The notes beneath the pieces are model-generated. The model was not told where the DNA came from, did no database searches, and saw only the letters and a list, made by a program, of their open reading frames with translations. A stretch of DNA of 13,481 nt from Deltaproteobacteria bacterium (GTDB lineage Bacteria; Desulfobacterota; Syntrophia; Syntrophales; UBA5619): NCBI GenBank assembly GCA_026388345.1, contig JAPLJY010000335.1, forward strand, positions 1 to 13,481, in the 5' to 3' direction. This document shows positions 12,596 through 13,481 of this stretch, one piece after another (position 1 is the first letter of the stretch; each line of letters starts with the position of its first letter). The position numbers and the translations under genes were made by a program.

Positions 12596-13481
12596 ATGAA
12601 TGAGACCATTTTCAGCCTCCACAACTGGCCGCGGGCGATCCTCCACGTCGACGGGGACGCCTTCTTCACCTCCTGCGAGGAGGCGATCCATCCGGAGCTG
12701 AAGGGGAAAACGCTCATCACGGGGGGCGAACGGGGGATCGTCGCCTGCGCGAGCTACGCGGCCAAACAGATGGGGATCAAACGGGGGGTCGCCCTCCACG
12801 AGGCGAAGCGGATCTGTCCGGGGCTGATCGTCCTCCCCTCCGACTACGAGACCTACAGCCTCTTCTCCCGGCGGATGTTCAACATCATGCGCCGCTTCAC
12901 CCCCCAAGTGGAGGAGTACTCCATCGACGAGGCCTTCGCCGACCTGACCGGGATGAGGCGGGCCCTCCGGGCCTCCTATGAATCGATCTCCATGAAGATT
13001 CAGGCGGAGATCGCGCGGGAGATGGGGATCACCGTCTCCGTGGGCCTCAGCGTCACGAAGGTCCTCGCCAAGGTCGCCTCCAAACACCGGAAGCCCATGG
13101 GCTTCACCGTCATCCCCGGGAGGGCCATCGCCTCCTATTTGGAGACGCTGCCTGCGGAGAAGGTCTGGGGGATCGGCCCGGCGACGACGGACTACCTCTC
13201 CAAAATGGGCGTCAAAACCGCGCTGGAGTTCGCCCGCCTCCCCGAGAAGACGATCCGGGAGAGGTTCACAAAGCCCGGCGAGGAGATCTGGCGGGAGCTC
13301 CGGGGGGAATCGGTCTATCTCGTCCTGCCGGAGGAGAAGAGCGTCTATACCTCCATCAGCAAGACGAAGACCTTCGCCCCGCCGAGTTCCGACCGGGATT
13401 ACCTCTTCGCCCACCTGCTGCGGAACCTGGAGTCGGCCTGCATCAAGGCGCGGCGCTACGGCCTCGCCCCCCGGCGGATCG
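12596..13481 (+). CDS. dinB: Y-family (translesion) DNA polymerase, DinB/Pol IV type, 3' end beyond the window
   Basis: The first 295 residues are visible and the frame runs off the right edge. These polymerases copy past DNA lesions with low fidelity. Catalytic residues are intact: Asp19 in HVDGDAFFTSCEEA and Asp111/Glu112 in EEYSIDEAFADLTG. Further marks are ACASYAAKQMGIKRG (finger region), VGLSVTKVLAKVASKHRKP (about 149-167), and the helix-hairpin-helix WGIGPATTDYLSKMGVKT (about 191-208), with the little-finger domain starting near residue 245. Intact catalytic acids argue against an ImuB-type inactive paralogue. The start ATG has a modest AGG 7 nt upstream. DinB/Pol IV versus a UmuC-like clade cannot be settled without the C-terminus. 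The SOS-type operator in its promoter points to damage induction. Confidence 0.95.
   Translation, partial: MNETIFSLHNWPRAILHVDGDAFFTSCEEAIHPELKGKTLITGGERGIVACASYAAKQMGIKRGVALHEAKRICPGLIVLPSDYETYSLFSRRMFNIMRRFTPQVEEYSIDEAFADLTGMRRALRASYESISMKIQAEIAREMGITVSVGLSVTKVLAKVASKHRKPMGFTVIPGRAIASYLETLPAEKVWGIGPATTDYLSKMGVKTALEFARLPEKTIRERFTKPGEEIWRELRGESVYLVLPEEKSVYTSISKTKTFAPPSSDRDYLFAHLLRNLESACIKARRYGLAPRRI

Noticed and set aside
12065..13414. 449-codon minus-strand frame across dinB, the promoter region and the repeat
   Set aside because: It runs through a promoter, an operator, a palindromic repeat and into pgpA, and is antisense to a clearly conserved polymerase.

Overview
The window looks like a piece of a high-GC deltaproteobacterial chromosome, possibly of the Syntrophus/Smithella type. 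This rests on the DNA-repair operon order pgpA-cinA-thpR-recA-recX-alaS, a tungsten-type aldehyde:ferredoxin oxidoreductase, and a dispersed palindrome whose sequence is familiar from such genomes. The taxonomic call is inference; no rRNA or other marker was available to confirm it.

Left part (1-3187). A minus-strand operon encodes an AOR-family tungsten/molybdenum oxidoreductase, a MoaD/ThiS-like small protein ending in Gly-Gly, and the first 34 codons of an unrecognised third gene that runs off the left edge. Divergent from it, about 80 bp away, is an IS630-family transposase whose first catalytic Asp reads Asn, so this copy is probably dead. A 14-bp perfect palindrome lies between the two.

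Middle (3187-4712). This stretch is AT-rich and gene-poor. It holds several strong hairpins and a 3' half of a tRNA-Glu(TTC) gene (3896-3939) with no 5' half. A rho-independent terminator follows 15 bp later. A pair of 8-bp direct repeats with a 12-bp period lies on each side of the fragment. This looks like an attachment site of an integrative element (attR-like remnant or attP-like core) and may mark the junction between accessory DNA and the core operon. A small one-helix membrane protein is the only plausible gene here.

Right part (4713-12250), all minus strand. Transcription order is pgpA (phosphatidylglycerophosphatase A), cinA (nicotinamide-nucleotide amidase/CinA), thpR (2',3'-cyclic phosphodiesterase), recA, recX and alaS. 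Genes overlap or nearly touch, apart from 54- and 65-bp gaps, and the operon ends in a 19-bp-arm hairpin just after alaS. Beyond it is an exported DUF4384-type protein.

Right edge (12250-13481). The region between pgpA and a divergent Y-family DNA polymerase gene (dinB-like, truncated by the window edge) holds a 121-bp imperfect palindromic repeat and a near-perfect SOS-type operator (AATAGAAC-N4-GTTCTATT). The operator sits inside the polymerase promoter and next to a TATAAT on the other strand. One LexA-like site could therefore control both the polymerase and the recA-containing operon. A further 10-bp inverted repeat encloses this control region. I saw no CRISPR array, toxin-antitoxin pair or recognisable defence system.
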